DNA from: Agromyces protaetiae
Lineage (GTDB): Bacteria; Actinomycetota; Actinomycetes; Actinomycetales; Microbacteriaceae
DNA length: 64,000 nt
NCBI RefSeq assembly: GCF_030866785.1
Contig: NZ_CP133018.1
Location: forward strand, 2,914,001 to 2,978,000
Direction: 5' to 3'
In this document: positions 1 to 8,842 of the stretch, one piece after another
Layout of the letters: every line of letters begins with the position of its first letter
Numbering within the stretch: the first letter of the stretch is position 1
Notes under the pieces: model-generated
The model's database searches: none
What the model saw: only the letters and a program-made list of their open reading frames with translations
What the model was told of the DNA's origin: nothing
Translations under genes and position numbers: made by a program

Positions 1-1886
1 GCCGTGAAGACGAATCCGGCGATCGCGAGCCCGACGTTGACCCAGTCGTCTATGGCTTCCCGGCCCGACGGGTCGACGTTGGTGATCGGGTTCAGGTCGC
101 CGAACGCGTAGAGGTTCGCCAGGGGAGCGTCGTCTTCGGTGAGGAATCGTGCCTGTTGCGGGTCGTAGGTGCGCGGCCCGAGGGGTTGGGTGCCGTCGCG
201 GTAGGTGTACTCGGCGGCGTACTGGAACGGGTTGTACGCGAGCTCGCCGATCCCCGCCGGCATGCGCCCGGAGCGGTCGCCGGTGACGGTGGCGACCCCG
301 TAGTCGGAGTACGTGTATGTCGTCGTGCGCGCGCCGGCCTCGTCGGTGAGGTCGGTGACGTTGCCGTGTCGGTCGGTGCCGAAGTATGAGGTGCTCGCGG
401 CCTCGCCGTCGGCGCGGGTGGTCCGCGCGTGTCGGGTCGTGCCGATCAGGTAGCTCGCGGTCCCCTGGCTCGCGGCCGGGGTCTCGTGGACCTCGTTGAT
501 CAGCCGGACGCCGTCCCAGTAGTACCGGGTCGCACCGGTCGAGGTGGTGTGCTCCTTGCGCGCACCGTCGGCCCAGTACGTCGTCTCGATGCGTACGCCG
601 TCGGGTGTGGTGTGCGCCAGGAGCCGGTCCGCGGCGTCGTACTCGTACCGGTCGCCGTCGGCGGAGGCCAGCAGGTTCCCCTCGACATCGAACTCCTGGG
701 CCCGGCGCTGCCCGTCGGCGACGATCGCCGTGAGCTCACCGACCGCCGAGTACTCGAACTCACGGGTCGTACTGACCGCCTCGGCGGTGTCCGGGTGGGT
801 CGTGACCGTCTCGGCGGCGAGGTCGCCGCCGATGGTCGGCTCGTACTCGGTCCGGGTCAGCACCCGGCTATCGGCGCCGTCGCCTTCCCGGATGTTCGAC
901 CGCACGAGCCGGTCGAGCGCGTCGTACTCGTACTCCGTGCGCGTCACGTGCAATCGGCCGTCGTCGCCTCGCACCCGATCGATGCGACTGCTCAGCGTGC
1001 CGGCGGGGGCGTACGTGTATTCGCGCTCGGAGAGGACCCCATCGGGCGCAGTCGTGACCTCGGTCGAGATTTGCGCGGCACTCGTGAACGTGTAATCGGT
1101 TCGCACGCCGTTCTCGCGCTCGAGCGAGTTCACCCGGCCGTAGTCGTCGTAGCCGTATCGCATCCCGCCCACCGGGGCGCCGTCACGATCGGCCTGCGTC
1201 GCCGCCACGAGCGCCCCGGCCTCGTCGTACGCGTACGCCGTGCGATTGCCGTCCGCGTCGATCGTGGCCGTCGCATTGCCGAACACGTCGTAGTCAGTCG
1301 TCGTGACCAGGTCACCCGACGTCTCGCGCACGGGATACCCCGCCGCATCGTAGTACGTGGCCACCCCACCGAGCTCGTGCAGCACGTACGCGTACGGCGT
1401 CTCCCCCACCGACCCATCGGCGCGCGCCGGCACCACCGCGCCGGCCGCCGCCGCCGCGAACGACACGTCGTTGCGCGGATAGCCCGCGAGCCCGGTCGGC
1501 GCGGACGCGTCCATCTCGAACGCCCCGCCCGAGGCCGGGTGTACCCAGACCCCGCCGGTCACACGGATCTTCGAGACCCCGAACGACCACCCTCGACCGA
1601 GCGGAGCCGGCTCCACACCCAGTGCACGCGAGTCCCACGCGAGCTGCACCCCACCGGCGGGGAGCGAGAAGCCGAACGATCCGTCGAGCTCACCGATCGT
1701 ACCCTCGAGCCCGTCGGCCAACGAGAACGAGCCCAACTGCACGTCGCCCGCCGTGTCACCGGGCGCCGAAGCCGCCCAGACCGGCGACACCAGCCCGCCG
1801 GTCAATCCGGCACACAAGACCGCACCGGTGACGAGTAGCCAGCCCCGACTTCGCCCATGCTCTGTGTGGTGCCGCGCATGTCGCAT
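1..1886 (-). CDS. RHS/YD-repeat secreted protein, copy 1 (3' end outside the window)
   Basis: Minus-strand frame open from an ATG at 1886 to the window edge (about 628 codons seen). I chose this ATG because a GAGGGAG ribosome-binding site sits at 1894-1900. The N-terminus has a positively charged stretch, a hydrophobic core and a SPVWA-A cleavage region, i.e. a Sec signal peptide. Then comes the N-terminal domain shared by all five RHS copies here (GSF-LADGLEGTIGELDGSFGF), YD-type repeats, and the RHS-associated core (PLGPRTYDP, ending NPITNVDPSGR). A hydrophobic tail begins right at the edge. Compared with copies 3 and 4 it lacks most of the roughly 250-residue segment after the YDAAGYPV motif, while its middle YD block resembles copy 4. 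Family knowledge: RHS proteins form a shell that carries a variable C-terminal domain. The tail of this copy cannot be seen. Confidence 0.9.
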   Translation of the reverse strand, partial: MRHARHHTEHGRSRGWLLVTGAVLCAGLTGGLVSPVWAASAPGDTAGDVQLGSFSLADGLEGTIGELDGSFGFSLPAGGVQLAWDSRALGVEPAPLGRGWSFGVSKIRVTGGVWVHPASGGAFEMDASAPTGLAGYPRNDVSFAAAAAGAVVPARADGSVGETPYAYVLHELGGVATYYDAAGYPVRETSGDLVTTTDYDVFGNATATIDADGNRTAYAYDEAGALVAATQADRDGAPVGGMRYGYDDYGRVNSLERENGVRTDYTFTSAAQISTEVTTAPDGVLSEREYTYAPAGTLSSRIDRVRGDDGRLHVTRTEYEYDALDRLVRSNIREGDGADSRVLTRTEYEPTIGGDLAAETVTTHPDTAEAVSTTREFEYSAVGELTAIVADGQRRAQEFDVEGNLLASADGDRYEYDAADRLLAHTTPDGVRIETTYWADGARKEHTTSTGATRYYWDGVRLINEVHETPAASQGTASYLIGTTRHARTTRADGEAASTSYFGTDRHGNVTDLTDEAGARTTTYTYSDYGVATVTGDRSGRMPAGIGELAYNPFQYAAEYTYRDGTQPLGPRTYDPQQARFLTEDDAPLANLYAFGDLNPITNVDPSGREAIDDWVNVGLAIAGFVFT

Positions 1887-1917
1887 TCGCCAACTCCCTC
1901 ACCATCGCAGTCACACC

Positions 1918-1923
1918 AGTATA
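1918..1923 (-). promoter_or_regulatory. -10 element of RHS copy 1 (TATACT)
   Basis: On the minus strand the sequence reads GAATATACTGG, 31 bp before the chosen ATG. An AT-rich box of this kind stands out in very GC-rich DNA and recurs before the other RHS genes. No convincing -35 hexamer is visible. TTCTCCACA lies about 29 bp further upstream (complement of 1953-1961) and a similar octamer occurs upstream of copy 3. Confidence 0.5.
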
Positions 1924-2127
1924 TTCGTACTCACGGTGGCTGCAGGTCGACGTGTGGAGAAGCCACGTCAGACCGCCGATACCGTCGAGCGCCGCGCGGT
2001 GGACCGACGCTGCGAACTCGGAGCTCGGGACACCAGCAATCCTGTGGCGAAGCGCATCGAGGCCCCGCCCACTGGTCGAGTGCCGCCCGACACGATCTCG
2101 ATAGGCGTGCCCTCGCAACCGGCTCGG

Positions 2128-2148
2128 GAGACCGGCTCACCCGGTCTC
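2128..2148 (-). terminator. Hairpin downstream of the glycerate kinase gene
   Basis: Perfect 8-bp stem (GAGACCGG / CCGGTCTC) with a 5-nt loop, about 57 bp past the glycerate kinase stop codon and upstream of RHS copy 1. There is no U-tract. The rest of 1930-2204 shows no credible gene. Confidence 0.4.
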
Positions 2149-2204
2149 GAAACCCGTTCGACCTCGTCGTCAGCTCCTCGACCAGCGACTCGGCGCGGAA
2201 AGGG

Positions 2205-3311
2205 TCAGGCGGGCGAGGCCTGGCGAGCGAGCGCGCGGCCGGCCTCCTCGAGCCAGCGCGAGGGGTCGGCCATGGCTGCGGCGCCGCCACCGGCTAGGTC
2301 GGTGAGCGAGACGGATGCCACGAACGAGGCCGGCTCGGCCGTGATCGCGCCCGCGGCGAGCGCGACCGGCACGTCGGCGTCACGGGCGATGCGCGCGACC
2401 TCGGTGGGCGCCTTGCCCGCCTCGGACTGCCCGTCGAACCGACCCTCGCCTGTGATCACGAGGTCGGCTCCGGCGATGGCGTCGGCGAGGCCGACCGCGT
2501 CGGCGACGAGCTTCGCGCCCGCACCCATCTCGGCGCCCCACGCCAGCAGCCCGAACCCGGTTCCCCCGGCGGCACCCGCGCCGGCTGCGCCGGCCAGCGG
2601 TCCGCCCTCGGGCATGAGCCGTGCGAGCCGGGCGAGGTTCGTCTCGATGATGCTCACGAGGGCGGAGTCGGCGCCCTTCTGCGGCCCGAACACGGCCGCG
2701 GCGCCGTACTCCCCCAGCAGCGGATTGGTCACGTCGCCGACGATGAGCACGCCGCGCGGCGGACGCGTGCGGAGGTCGTCGAGCTGCACGTCGACGAGGT
2801 CGGCGAGCCCGCGGTTGCCATGCGAGATCGGCTGCCCCGAGGCATCCGAGAACCGTGCACCCAGTACCGCGAGCGCGGCGACGCCGCCGTCGCTCGACGC
2901 GCTGCCGCCGAGGCCGACGAGCAGACGCGTGACGCCCGCGTCGAGTGCGGCGACGATCGCCTCGCCGAAACCTCCGGTGTGCGCGTCGAGCGGCCGCAGC
3001 GGATCGACCAGGTCGAGCCCGCTCGTCGCGGCAAGCTCGACGACCCCGGTGCCGTCTGGCAGCCGCACCCACGACGTCTCGACCGGCGGATCCCCGTCGA
3101 CGGGCCCGCTGACCGTGATGGACCGGCGCTCCGCGCCCGGCACCGACGCCTCGAACGCGTCGAGCGTGCCCTCGCCGCCGTCGGCCATGGGGCGCAGCAC
3201 GGTCTCGTCGCCGGGGCGCTCGGCCGCCCAGCCGCGCGCGAGCGCCGCGGCCGCGTCGGCGGCATCGATCGTGCCCTTGAACGAGTCGGGGGCGATGACG
3301 ATGCGGCTCAT
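2205..3311 (-). CDS. glxK: Glycerate kinase
   Basis: A 368-aa protein of normal length for the GlxK/GarK family of glycerate 2-kinases (ATP + D-glycerate to 2-phosphoglycerate). The N-terminus IVIAPDSFKGT is the family's hallmark start, followed by MADGGEGTLDAF, and the C-terminal half has the LVITGEGRFDGQS signature. The start codon overlaps the stop of the upstream ThuA-like gene as ATGA, so the two are probably translationally coupled. Cytosolic; feeds glycerate into lower glycolysis. The partner suggests a sugar or sugar-acid catabolic context, but the physiological source of glycerate is not shown by the sequence. Confidence 0.93.
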   Translation of the reverse strand: MSRIVIAPDSFKGTIDAADAAAALARGWAAERPGDETVLRPMADGGEGTLDAFEASVPGAERRSITVSGPVDGDPPVETSWVRLPDGTGVVELAATSGLDLVDPLRPLDAHTGGFGEAIVAALDAGVTRLLVGLGGSASSDGGVAALAVLGARFSDASGQPISHGNRGLADLVDVQLDDLRTRPPRGVLIVGDVTNPLLGEYGAAAVFGPQKGADSALVSIIETNLARLARLMPEGGPLAGAAGAGAAGGTGFGLLAWGAEMGAGAKLVADAVGLADAIAGADLVITGEGRFDGQSEAGKAPTEVARIARDADVPVALAAGAITAEPASFVASVSLTDLAGGGAAAMADPSRWLEEAGRALARQASPA

Positions 3312-4207
3312 GCGTCGGTTCCTCGGGGGTCGGGGCGGCTGGTCGGGCGATCGGATGCCTCGGGCGCACCGCCGCGAGCGTCGGGCGCATCGACCGTGCC
3401 GGGCGCAGCGGGCCCGCCGGCACCGCCGGACGGATCAGGCCCGCGCGCCGCGCCGGACGCACCAGGCCCACCGGCCGCGTCAGACCTGGTGGGCGCGCCG
3501 ACCGCGCCGGGAGTACTCGGCGCCGGCACCTCGCGGAGCCAGCGCAGCGCGCGATGCAGCAGCTCGCGGTGCTCGGCTGAGGCGTAGGAACGGACGTCGT
3601 GCCCGAGCGCCGAATAGACGAGACGCGACCGGCCGAGCTCGCGTGCCCAGACGAGGGGATGCCGGATGCCGTCTTCCTCGTGTTCGGCGATCGGCTCGAT
3701 GACGCCAGTGAGCGGCAGGCCGGTATAGCACTCGTCGAGCACGGTGAAGTCGTCGAGGCCCTCGCGGATCAGGTGGCGCCCGACGAGGTGCACGCTCGCC
3801 TCGCCGATGGGCGGATGCCACGACTGGCCCGCAATCCACCGCGCTCCAAGGGCCGTGCCGAAGGCCGGCAGCTCACGCAGCGTCGCCGCAGCCGAATGCA
3901 CCGCGAGCAGGCCGATGCCGCGTTCGAGCGCGGCGTCGAATCGGGCCGCTGCCCGCGTGACGAGCGCGCCGGCGGGCGCGCCGGGGTCTGGCGCATCGTC
4001 GGGAAGCGGCCCGTCGGGGTCGCCCGCGTTGACGATGACCACGCGCACGTCGTCAGCCAGGTCGGCGAACCCCTCGACCGGACCGAGCACGATCTCGACG
4101 TCGAACCCCGCCTCGCGAGCGATCGCGGCGAGCTCGGCGCTCGTCTCGGCGTACGAATGCCATGGGTCGGCCGTCCGGCCGGACCCGCTCAGGATGACCG
4201 CACGCAT
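3308..4207 (-). CDS. ThuA-domain protein (trehalose-utilisation-like)
   Basis: A 299-aa protein with a ThuA-like, class I glutamine-amidotransferase-like fold: strand AVILSGSGRTADPWHSY at the start, VVIVNAGDPDG near residue 60, LLAVHSAAATLRELP and ARWIAGQSWHPP in the middle, and RLVYSALGHDVRSY towards the end. ThuA-family proteins are linked to disaccharide or keto-sugar metabolism, but no reaction can be assigned. A GAGGGAGGG ribosome-binding site precedes the ATG. The last 70 or so residues are a low-complexity Gly/Ala/Pro tail encoded by imperfect short repeats including the GGATGCCTCGG word; it is probably not part of the fold. Overlaps glxK by 4 bp. Confidence 0.8.
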   Translation of the reverse strand: MRAVILSGSGRTADPWHSYAETSAELAAIAREAGFDVEIVLGPVEGFADLADDVRVVIVNAGDPDGPLPDDAPDPGAPAGALVTRAAARFDAALERGIGLLAVHSAAATLRELPAFGTALGARWIAGQSWHPPIGEASVHLVGRHLIREGLDDFTVLDECYTGLPLTGVIEPIAEHEEDGIRHPLVWARELGRSRLVYSALGHDVRSYASAEHRELLHRALRWLREVPAPSTPGAVGAPTRSDAAGGPGASGAARGPDPSGGAGGPAAPGTVDAPDARGGAPEASDRPTSRPDPRGTDA

Positions 4208-4250
4208 CGACCCTCCCTCGGTGTCGTCTGCATGCTATCGCGGGGGCTGC

Positions 4251-4784
4251 CTAGAAGTCCTCGGCCAACATGAGCGCCGCATCGAGGTCCATGTCATCGC
4301 TGCTCGCAGCGGGCGATCCACTGCCGGGCGCTCGTGGAGTGCCGAGTGTCGCGGGGGTCGCGCCAGGGACCTTGCGGAGGTGTTCCTCAGCCGCCGACAA
4401 CCACGCGAAGGCGTTCTCGGTCGCCAACTCGAGCCGCACGTCGATCTCCACGAGGTCCTCCAGCGCGGCCCGAAGATCGCCCGCGGGATCCAACGGCAAG
4501 TTCGCTCCTTGCGCCGCAAGCTGCTTCGCCCGTTCGAGGTCGACCAGGCCGACGTTGAGACGCACTGTCGCGTCCGAAACCCCACCCGAGGCGAAGGACG
4601 CTCGGAGCGCATCGACATCGATCTTGCTCAGATTGGCATGCGACTCGCGGAACTTGCTGTGGAGCCTGGTGATCTGCGCGGCAGGATCCTCGTCGAGGAT
4701 CTCCCCCTCGGCGCTCTCGGGCGCACCGTCGGCCTCTTGACTCGAGCTGCTCGGGTGCTTCGACGGAGGTCGGCCGACGTTCAC
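4251..4784 (-). CDS. RHS copy 2: orphan C-terminal domain ORF, possibly coupled
   Basis: A 177-codon frame beginning at a GTG that overlaps the stop codon of the N-terminal stub as GTGA, ending in SSDDMDLD...LAEDF. After a Ser/acidic linker, residues about 35-130 form two amphipathic helical blocks alignable by pattern with the tails of copies 3, 4 and 5: one around LSKIDVDALRAS and RLNVGLVDLERAK, one around LVEIDVRLELATENAF and LSAAEEHLRKV. No signal peptide and no membrane hairpin are present. It may be the relic tail of a deleted RHS gene, or a separately translated product. Function unknown. Confidence 0.6.
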   Translation of the reverse strand: MNVGRPPSKHPSSSSQEADGAPESAEGEILDEDPAAQITRLHSKFRESHANLSKIDVDALRASFASGGVSDATVRLNVGLVDLERAKQLAAQGANLPLDPAGDLRAALEDLVEIDVRLELATENAFAWLSAAEEHLRKVPGATPATLGTPRAPGSGSPAASSDDMDLDAALMLAEDF

Positions 4785-5173
4785 AGGCCGCTCGCGTCCA
4801 TCTGGAACGCCCCACCCGACGCCGGATACACCCAGACGCCGCCGGTCACACGGATGCTCCCCAGGCCAAACGACCAGCCGCGACCGAGGTGCGCCGCATC
4901 CGCGCCAGAGGCGCGCGAGTCCCACGCCAGGTGCAGGCCGCCGGCCGTGAGTGAGAACCCGAACGAACCGTCCAGCTCTCCGATCGTCGCGTCGAGTCCG
5001 TCGCCGAGGGCGAACGACCCCAGCTCCACCCGGCCCGCCTCGCCAGGCTCGGCGGCGGCCCACACCGGCGACACCAGCCCTCCGGTCAGGCCCACGCACA
5101 ATATTGCGCCGGTCAGCACCCGCCAACCCGTGGCACGCGTGCGCCCAGGGCCGAGTTCGACTGTTCGTTGCAT
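4781..5173 (-). pseudogene. RHS copy 2: N-terminal stub (core deleted)
   Basis: A 130-codon frame with the family's Sec signal (GLTGGLVSPVWAA) and the shared N-terminal domain through VTGGVWVYPASGGAF, then a stop two codons after MDAS. Intact copies continue for hundreds of residues from this point, so the whole YD-repeat core and membrane hairpin are missing. The start at 5173 is preceded by GGGGAG; an ATG further upstream (5209) is less likely. The downstream C-terminal ORF begins in another frame with a GTGA overlap. Best explained as an internal deletion between RHS sequences. Confidence 0.75.
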
Positions 5174-5218
5174 CCTCTTGCACTCCCCGCGGTGTCGAGC
5201 GTAGAGCAAAGTACTATC

Positions 5219-5224
5219 TGTATA
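5219..5224 (-). promoter_or_regulatory. -10-like element of RHS copy 2 (TATACA)
   Basis: Minus strand reads GCAGTATACAGATAGTACT, an AT-rich island 46 bp before the stub's start codon. Same type of element as before the intact RHS copies. The surrounding stretch to 5354 (between copy 3 and copy 2) holds no gene. Confidence 0.4.
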
Positions 5225-5354
5225 CTGCCACTCCGCCGAACATCATCGGGTGAGCTCCCGAATGGGTGCTCAACCTCCGGCGGGCGGGAACGCGGGCCGG
5301 ACGCCGCGCTTCCGCCGTTCCTGGCTCGCATCGGCTTCAACGCGTCGCCGGAAT

Positions 5355-8300
5355 CTAGTACTCGTTGTACACGACCGCGTCGCGGGTGAGGGGATTATCC
5401 GAATCCAGGAGATTCAGGTCCCGCGGCGAGTCGAGGCTCGGTGGGGTATCTTCTCTGGACAAGAACCTGACCGGGGTCGGATCAGGGTCGAACCCGTCCA
5501 TCAGTTTGGATTGGAATACCACGCCCGGCTTCAATGCGTCGCCGAGCACCTTATGTGCGTTCTCAATCTCCTGTGTTGCGTAGTCCTTCTTGGCGCCCGT
5601 GACCCAGCCCTTCTTCACGATCTTCGTGAGGCGCTTGTTCGCGAGGACGATGTGGGCGAACGCGGCGCGCTCGTATTCCAGGATCTTGGCATCGACTTCG
5701 CGAAGCTTCTTCTCGGGATTCTGGTACGCAGAATAGTCCATCATCAGCTGGCGGTTGCGGGCATCCCTGGCGAGCGAGATGTTGTTGACGGCGGTGTTGA
5801 CGTGCAGTCCGTACTTCCCGTCCGTAACCTTGAGCGCAGCCCTTTGCAGACGACTGATCTCGATCGAATCGACGTGGCTGCCGCGCCGACTGGACTCGAT
5901 GAGCACTTCGCTCGTGACCTGTTCCAGGCTCTTCGGGGGCGCGGTCGAACCGCTCACAAGCGGTGTGGTCTCATCGACTTTCTCCACCGCCGCCTTCATT
6001 CCGAAGCGGCCGGCGAGCTTGGCGCCGATCGCGCCGATCCCCATGGCGAGGCTGGTGGCGAAGAGACCATAGGCGGCGATCTCCATGGCCTTGGGGTCGG
6101 TCCACTGCACCTTGCCGAGCCCTCGCGCGAGCTCGAATCCGGCGAGCGCGGCATCGCCCCCAGCAAGCACCCCGCCGACGAACCCGAGCACGCCGGAGGC
6201 GCCACCGCTGAAGGCGAAGAACATGCCCGCGGCCACGGTGACCACGAACCCGGCGATGAGCGGGCCGAGGTGGTTCCAGTCCACCTGGGCCTGGCGCCCG
6301 CTCGGGTCGACGTTGGTGATCGGGTTGAGGTCGGCGAACGCGTAGAGGTTCGCGAGCGGCGCATCGTCCATGCTCAGGAACCGGGCCTGCGCCGGGTCGT
6401 ATGTGCGCGGGCCGAGTGGCTGGGTGCCGTCGCGGTGGGTGTACTCGCCGGCGTACTGGAACGGGTTGTACCCCAGCTCGCCGATGCCAGCGGGCTGCGC
6501 GGCCACCTGGTCGCCGACCACCGTCGCCACCCCGTAGTCGGTGTAGTCGTACGCGGTGGTGACGCGACCGTTCGCATCGGTGAGGTCGGTGACATTGCCG
6601 TGCCGGTCGGTGCCGTAATACGACGTGATCGCGGTACCGTCCTCGGCGCGGATGCTGCGTGCCTGCCGGTTGGCCCCGATCAGGTAGCTTGCCGTGCCGT
6701 GCTCACCGGCCGCCTCGTGGACCTCGTTGATCAGCCGGTCGCCGTCCCAGTAGAACCGGGTCGTGCCGGTCTCGGTCGACTGGTCCTTGCGTGACCCGTC
6801 GGCCCAGTACGACGTCTCGATGCGGACCTCGTCTGCGGTGGTCCGGGCGATCTGCCGCCCGGCCTCGTCGTACCGCGCGACCGTCGTGTTGCCGAGCACG
6901 TCGGACTCGGTCAGCCTGCCGCCGTGCACGAGCGAGGCCACCGACACCGCCGAAGACTCGATCGGCGTACCGGCCGCGACCGTCTGCACGACGCGCTCCG
7001 TGCCCGTGGCCGGGTCGAGCTGCCTCGACCACCGGGTCACGACCGGCACCGCCGTCGCGTCACCGCCGGGGAACACGCGCTGCTCAGTCACGAAGCCGTC
7101 TTCGACGTCGCGCTCGACCCGGTCGGTGCGGACGAGCTCGCCGCCCTCGCGCCCCGACCACAGCTCGGTCGCCTCGACGACGGCGCGGTCATCGCGCAGC
7201 TCGTACCTGGTCGAGCTCACGAGGCCGTCGGGCGCCGTCGTGGTCTCCTCGGTGACGAGGCCGATCGGCAGCGCGCGCCCCGCGAGCACCTCGCCGTCGT
7301 AGGCCCGCCGGATGATCGTGCCGTCGGTCGAGGTCCGTGACACCATGCGGCCGAGCTCGTCGAACTCGTACGACTCCGTGACCGATCGCGTGCCACCGCT
7401 GCGACCGTGGTGCGTCGTCGTGACCGAGGTCGGTTTCGCGTCCGCGGCCGGCGCGCCCGGCGTCTCGGCTCGCTCGGCGTAGGCGTACGCATGCTCCTGC
7501 ACGACGCGCTCGCCCGACGCGGACGTGACCGAGACGGCACGCTCCATGATCCGTTGCGCTCCGGTGCCCGACCCCGCGACCGTCGACCCGATGCGGGTCT
7601 TGCCGTCGGAGAGCGACGTCTCGAACTCGAGCGCCGCTGCCGCGGCACCACCGCCTGAAGCCAGGTCTACCGGGCCGGACACCGCCGGCCACCCTGACGG
7701 CGAGATCTGCCCCTCGACCGCCCACCGCCGCTCGCTCAGCTGACTCCCGCTCACATCGTCGACCACGCGCACACGATCCACGCGCGCGACCGCGTCGAGC
7801 GACGACCGCCACTCGACGACCGTCGACGCACCGGCGGGGGTCGAGACCCGCTCGACGAGCCCCTGATCGCCGTAGGCGATCGTGGTGCGCGCACCCACCG
7901 GATCGGCCACGGCTGACACCCGCCCGCCGTCGAGCTCGACCTGCCATCGGCCACCGGCGCCGGACCCGTCGGCCGGGTCGGTCACGTTACTCCCGGGCGC
8001 GATCGTCACGCGCGACGGATCGGACCAGTCCAGCGCCGTCACGATGCCGTCGGCACCGACCACTGCGACCAGCTGCCCGGCCTCGCCGGCCGCCCACCGC
8101 CAATCGATGCGATCGCCCTCGACCACGAGCTTCGCGAGCGGATACCCGGCCGCGTCGAAGTAGGTCGAGACCCCGCCGAGCTCGTGCAGCACGTACGCAT
8201 ACGGTGTCTCACCCACCGAGCCGTCGGCCCGAGCCGGCACGACCGCGCCCGGCTCGGCCGCGGCGAAGCGCACCTCGGACCCCGGATACCCCGCCAGCCC

Positions 8301-8714
8301 CGTCGGCGAGGTCGCACTCATAGCGAAGGCGCCACCCGACGCGGGGTGCACCCAGACTCCGCCATCGACGCGCAGGGTCGCCAGCCCGAACGACCAGCCC
8401 GGCCCGAGACCCACGGGGTCGGCAGCCGCGGCGCGCGAGTCCCACGCGAGCTGCAGCCCGCCGGCGGACAGCGTGAAGCCGAACGATCCGTCGAGCTCGC
8501 CGATCGTGCCCTCGAGCCCGTCGCCCAGCGCGAACGACCCGAGCTGCACGTCGCCCGCTTCGCCACCCGGCGACGAGGCGGCCCACACCGGCGACACCAC
8601 TCCGCCGACCAGCCCCGCGCACAACACCGCGCCGGTGACGAACGACCACTGCTTCACTCCGCCGAGTCGCGCTCGGCCCCCGACTTCCGTCGGGCACTCA
8701 CGGGTCTGCCGCAT
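5355..8714 (-). CDS. RHS/YD-repeat secreted protein, copy 3, with membrane-hairpin and helical tail
   Basis: A 1119-aa protein. Start at 8714 chosen because AGGAG (complement of 8723-8727) lies 8 nt upstream; a farther ATG at 8738 has no such site. Layout: Sec signal ending SPVWA (about 1-40), shared N-terminal domain (about 45-130), a long beta-rich region with YD-like motifs, and the RHS core ending NPITNVDPSGR near residue 780. After the core come two hydrophobic stretches around IAGFVVTVAAGMFFAF and AAYGLFATSLAMGIGAIG with GDAALAGFELA between them. A helical domain with ISLARDARNRQL and KLREVDAKILEYERA follows, then a Pro/Ser/Asp-rich end finishing in YNEY. No nuclease, deaminase or protease motif is recognisable in the tail, and no immunity-like gene follows. 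Confidence 0.9.
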   Translation of the reverse strand: MRQTRECPTEVGGRARLGGVKQWSFVTGAVLCAGLVGGVVSPVWAASSPGGEAGDVQLGSFALGDGLEGTIGELDGSFGFTLSAGGLQLAWDSRAAAADPVGLGPGWSFGLATLRVDGGVWVHPASGGAFAMSATSPTGLAGYPGSEVRFAAAEPGAVVPARADGSVGETPYAYVLHELGGVSTYFDAAGYPLAKLVVEGDRIDWRWAAGEAGQLVAVVGADGIVTALDWSDPSRVTIAPGSNVTDPADGSGAGGRWQVELDGGRVSAVADPVGARTTIAYGDQGLVERVSTPAGASTVVEWRSSLDAVARVDRVRVVDDVSGSQLSERRWAVEGQISPSGWPAVSGPVDLASGGGAAAAALEFETSLSDGKTRIGSTVAGSGTGAQRIMERAVSVTSASGERVVQEHAYAYAERAETPGAPAADAKPTSVTTTHHGRSGGTRSVTESYEFDELGRMVSRTSTDGTIIRRAYDGEVLAGRALPIGLVTEETTTAPDGLVSSTRYELRDDRAVVEATELWSGREGGELVRTDRVERDVEDGFVTEQRVFPGGDATAVPVVTRWSRQLDPATGTERVVQTVAAGTPIESSAVSVASLVHGGRLTESDVLGNTTVARYDEAGRQIARTTADEVRIETSYWADGSRKDQSTETGTTRFYWDGDRLINEVHEAAGEHGTASYLIGANRQARSIRAEDGTAITSYYGTDRHGNVTDLTDANGRVTTAYDYTDYGVATVVGDQVAAQPAGIGELGYNPFQYAGEYTHRDGTQPLGPRTYDPAQARFLSMDDAPLANLYAFADLNPITNVDPSGRQAQVDWNHLGPLIAGFVVTVAAGMFFAFSGGASGVLGFVGGVLAGGDAALAGFELARGLGKVQWTDPKAMEIAAYGLFATSLAMGIGAIGAKLAGRFGMKAAVEKVDETTPLVSGSTAPPKSLEQVTSEVLIESSRRGSHVDSIEISRLQRAALKVTDGKYGLHVNTAVNNISLARDARNRQLMMDYSAYQNPEKKLREVDAKILEYERAAFAHIVLANKRLTKIVKKGWVTGAKKDYATQEIENAHKVLGDALKPGVVFQSKLMDGFDPDPTPVRFLSREDTPPSLDSPRDLNLLDSDNPLTRDAVVYNEY

Positions 8715-8747
8715 CACGCGAACTCCTCTGTTCCCCATTTGTCGGCT

Positions 8748-8753
8748 AGTATA
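8748..8753 (-). promoter_or_regulatory. -10 element of RHS copy 3 (TATACT)
   Basis: Minus strand GAATATACTAG, 33 bp before the start codon, nearly identical to the element of copy 1. CTCTCCACA lies 28 bp upstream of it (complement of 8782-8790), matching the position of TTCTCCACA in copy 1. The spacer 8791-8842 contains two and a half copies of a 16-bp CGACGAGCCGACGCGC unit and no gene. Confidence 0.5.
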
Positions 8754-8842
8754 TTCATTTCAGCCCGACCGATGCACAGCCTGTGGAGAGCGCGACCCGA
8801 ACGACGAGCCGACGCGCCGACGAGCCGACGCGCCGACGTGAG

